Assembly: GCA_018896595.1 (NCBI GenBank)
Contig: JAHIME010000011.1
Coordinates: 1 to 6,056, forward strand
DNA length: 6,056 nucleotides
Direction: 5' to 3'
Origin: Patescibacteria group bacterium
Lineage (GTDB): Bacteria > Patescibacteriota > Patescibacteriia > Patescibacteriales > VMTK01
The notes below the pieces were generated by a model, which was given only the letters and a program-made list of their open reading frames with translations, was not told the origin of the DNA and ran no database searches. Both the position numbers and the translations under genes were made by a program. Below, piece after piece: positions 5,586-6,056 of this stretch. Each line of letters opens with the position of its first letter. Within the stretch, counting starts at the first letter, position 1.

Positions 5586-6056
5586 TGACTCCAGATACCT
5601 CGCTATCATATCCACTTCAATATTTACCTTGTCACCGGCTTTTAATTTTGATAAATTAGTTATTTCCGTTGTATGAGTAATTAAACAGACTTTGAGCCAA
5701 TCTTTGCCGTTTCCGGCGATGGTCAAGCTTACGCCGTTAACTGACGCCGAGCCCTTATAAGCCAAATATTTTATTATTTTTTTAGGAACATTTATTATTA
5801 AATCCGTGTATTCGCCTTCCCCGCCTGCATCGCCTGGCGAAGCCTGGCGGGCAGGCCCGATAACTTTTTTTACAACTCCGACTCCGTCAACATGCCCCAT
5901 CACGAAGTGCCCGTCAATCCGCTCGCCGATTTTCAACGATCTTTCCAAATTAATTAAATCGCCGGCCCGCGCATCCGCGAATTTCGTTAATTTTAAAGTC
6001 TCCGGCATCAGCTCAACCGTAAAACTGTCTTTGGTTTTTTTTATAACGGTCAAGCA
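5568..6056 (-). CDS. ribE: Riboflavin synthase alpha chain (5' partial)
   Basis: Enzyme that dismutates two 6,7-dimethyl-8-ribityllumazine molecules to riboflavin and the pyrimidine substrate of RibH. The frame is open to the right edge (163 codons including stop). The first residues are CLTVIKKTKDSFTVELMPETL, matching the GVCLTV segment about 30-35 residues into the family, so the true start lies outside the window. The TTG at 6051-6053 is simply the Leu codon of CLTV. The tail of lumazine-binding domain 1 runs to about LINLERSL. Domain 2 begins GERIDGHFVMGHVDGVG and continues with SVNGVSLTI, TTEITNL and VNIEVDMIARYLESLL, the expected C-terminus. Between VKKV and LIINVP a loop carries about a dozen extra residues (PARQASPGDAGGEG), encoded by a GC-rich palindrome. 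The stop TGA is followed by the GxxExxY cassette rather than directly by ribH. Confidence 0.95.
   Translation of the reverse strand, partial: CLTVIKKTKDSFTVELMPETLKLTKFADARAGDLINLERSLKIGERIDGHFVMGHVDGVGVVKKVIGPARQASPGDAGGEGEYTDLIINVPKKIIKYLAYKGSASVNGVSLTIAGNGKDWLKVCLITHTTEITNLSKLKAGDKVNIEVDMIARYLESLLCNK
5823..5856. repeat. GC-rich imperfect palindrome read in frame within ribE
   Basis: The arms are GCCTGC (5823-5828) and GCAGGC (5851-5856). Inside them CGCC (5831-5834) pairs with GGCG (5846-5849), and GGC (5836-5838) pairs with GCC (5842-5844) around a GAA loop, giving a strong stem with a small bulge and one T/T mismatch. It is far more GC-rich than adjacent ribE sequence and encodes the low-complexity extra loop (around ARQASPGDAG). 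Similar GC palindromes recur in Parcubacteria genomes as far as I recall; only this copy can be seen in the window. Confidence 0.75.

Noticed and set aside
6051..6053. TTG as the start codon of ribE
   Set aside because: The codons TGC TTG ACC GTT read CLTV, an internal conserved segment of riboflavin synthase, so the frame continues past the right edge and the gene is 5' partial.

Overview
The window reads as bacterial and most resembles a Candidate Phyla Radiation (Patescibacteria, Parcubacteria-like) chromosome. This is inferred from four things: the compact PrgI / TraC-like / VirB4 secretion set, a GxxExxY gene lodged inside an operon, short AT-rich tandem repeats between genes, and a GC-rich palindrome read in frame inside a conserved gene. 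No rRNA or other taxonomic marker is present. Every supported gene lies on the minus strand, so transcription runs from the right edge to the left edge. There is no non-coding stretch longer than about 60 bases.

Right part (about 4296-6056): a riboflavin/FMN block. In transcription order it holds riboflavin synthase alpha (ribE, its N-terminus cut by the right edge), a GxxExxY PD-(D/E)XK nuclease-like gene, lumazine synthase (ribH) and a stand-alone riboflavin kinase domain (ribF-type). RibH condenses the pyrimidine with the four-carbon unit into lumazine. RibE dismutates lumazine to riboflavin. The kinase then makes FMN. ribH and the kinase gene overlap by 22 bases.

The most notable structure is the GxxExxY gene. 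It is bracketed by a doubled, about 16-base repeat in inverted orientation at its two ends (5097-5130 and 5525-5560; about 32 of 36 alignment columns identical). It therefore looks like a 464-base single-gene mobile cassette inserted between ribE and ribH. Removing 5097-5560 would leave ribE and ribH only 8 bases apart, as expected in a tight operon. A second insertion-like structure is a GC-rich imperfect palindrome (5823-5856) inside ribE. It is read in frame and adds about a dozen residues to a loop of the enzyme, much as Rickettsia palindromic elements do.

Left part (1-4303): a conjugation / type IV secretion-like block. It holds a 466-residue protein of unknown function, a two-helix PrgI-family membrane protein, a free-standing TraC/VirB4 N-terminal-like protein and a VirB4-type ATPase cut by the left edge after its Walker A and B motifs. 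The 466-residue gene starts inside the last codons of the riboflavin kinase gene (8-base overlap), so the vitamin block and the secretion block look co-transcribed and translationally linked. A perfect four-copy 7-base tandem repeat sits between the PrgI and TraC-like genes and contains the PrgI stop codon. Most genes here have no recognisable Shine-Dalgarno sequence.
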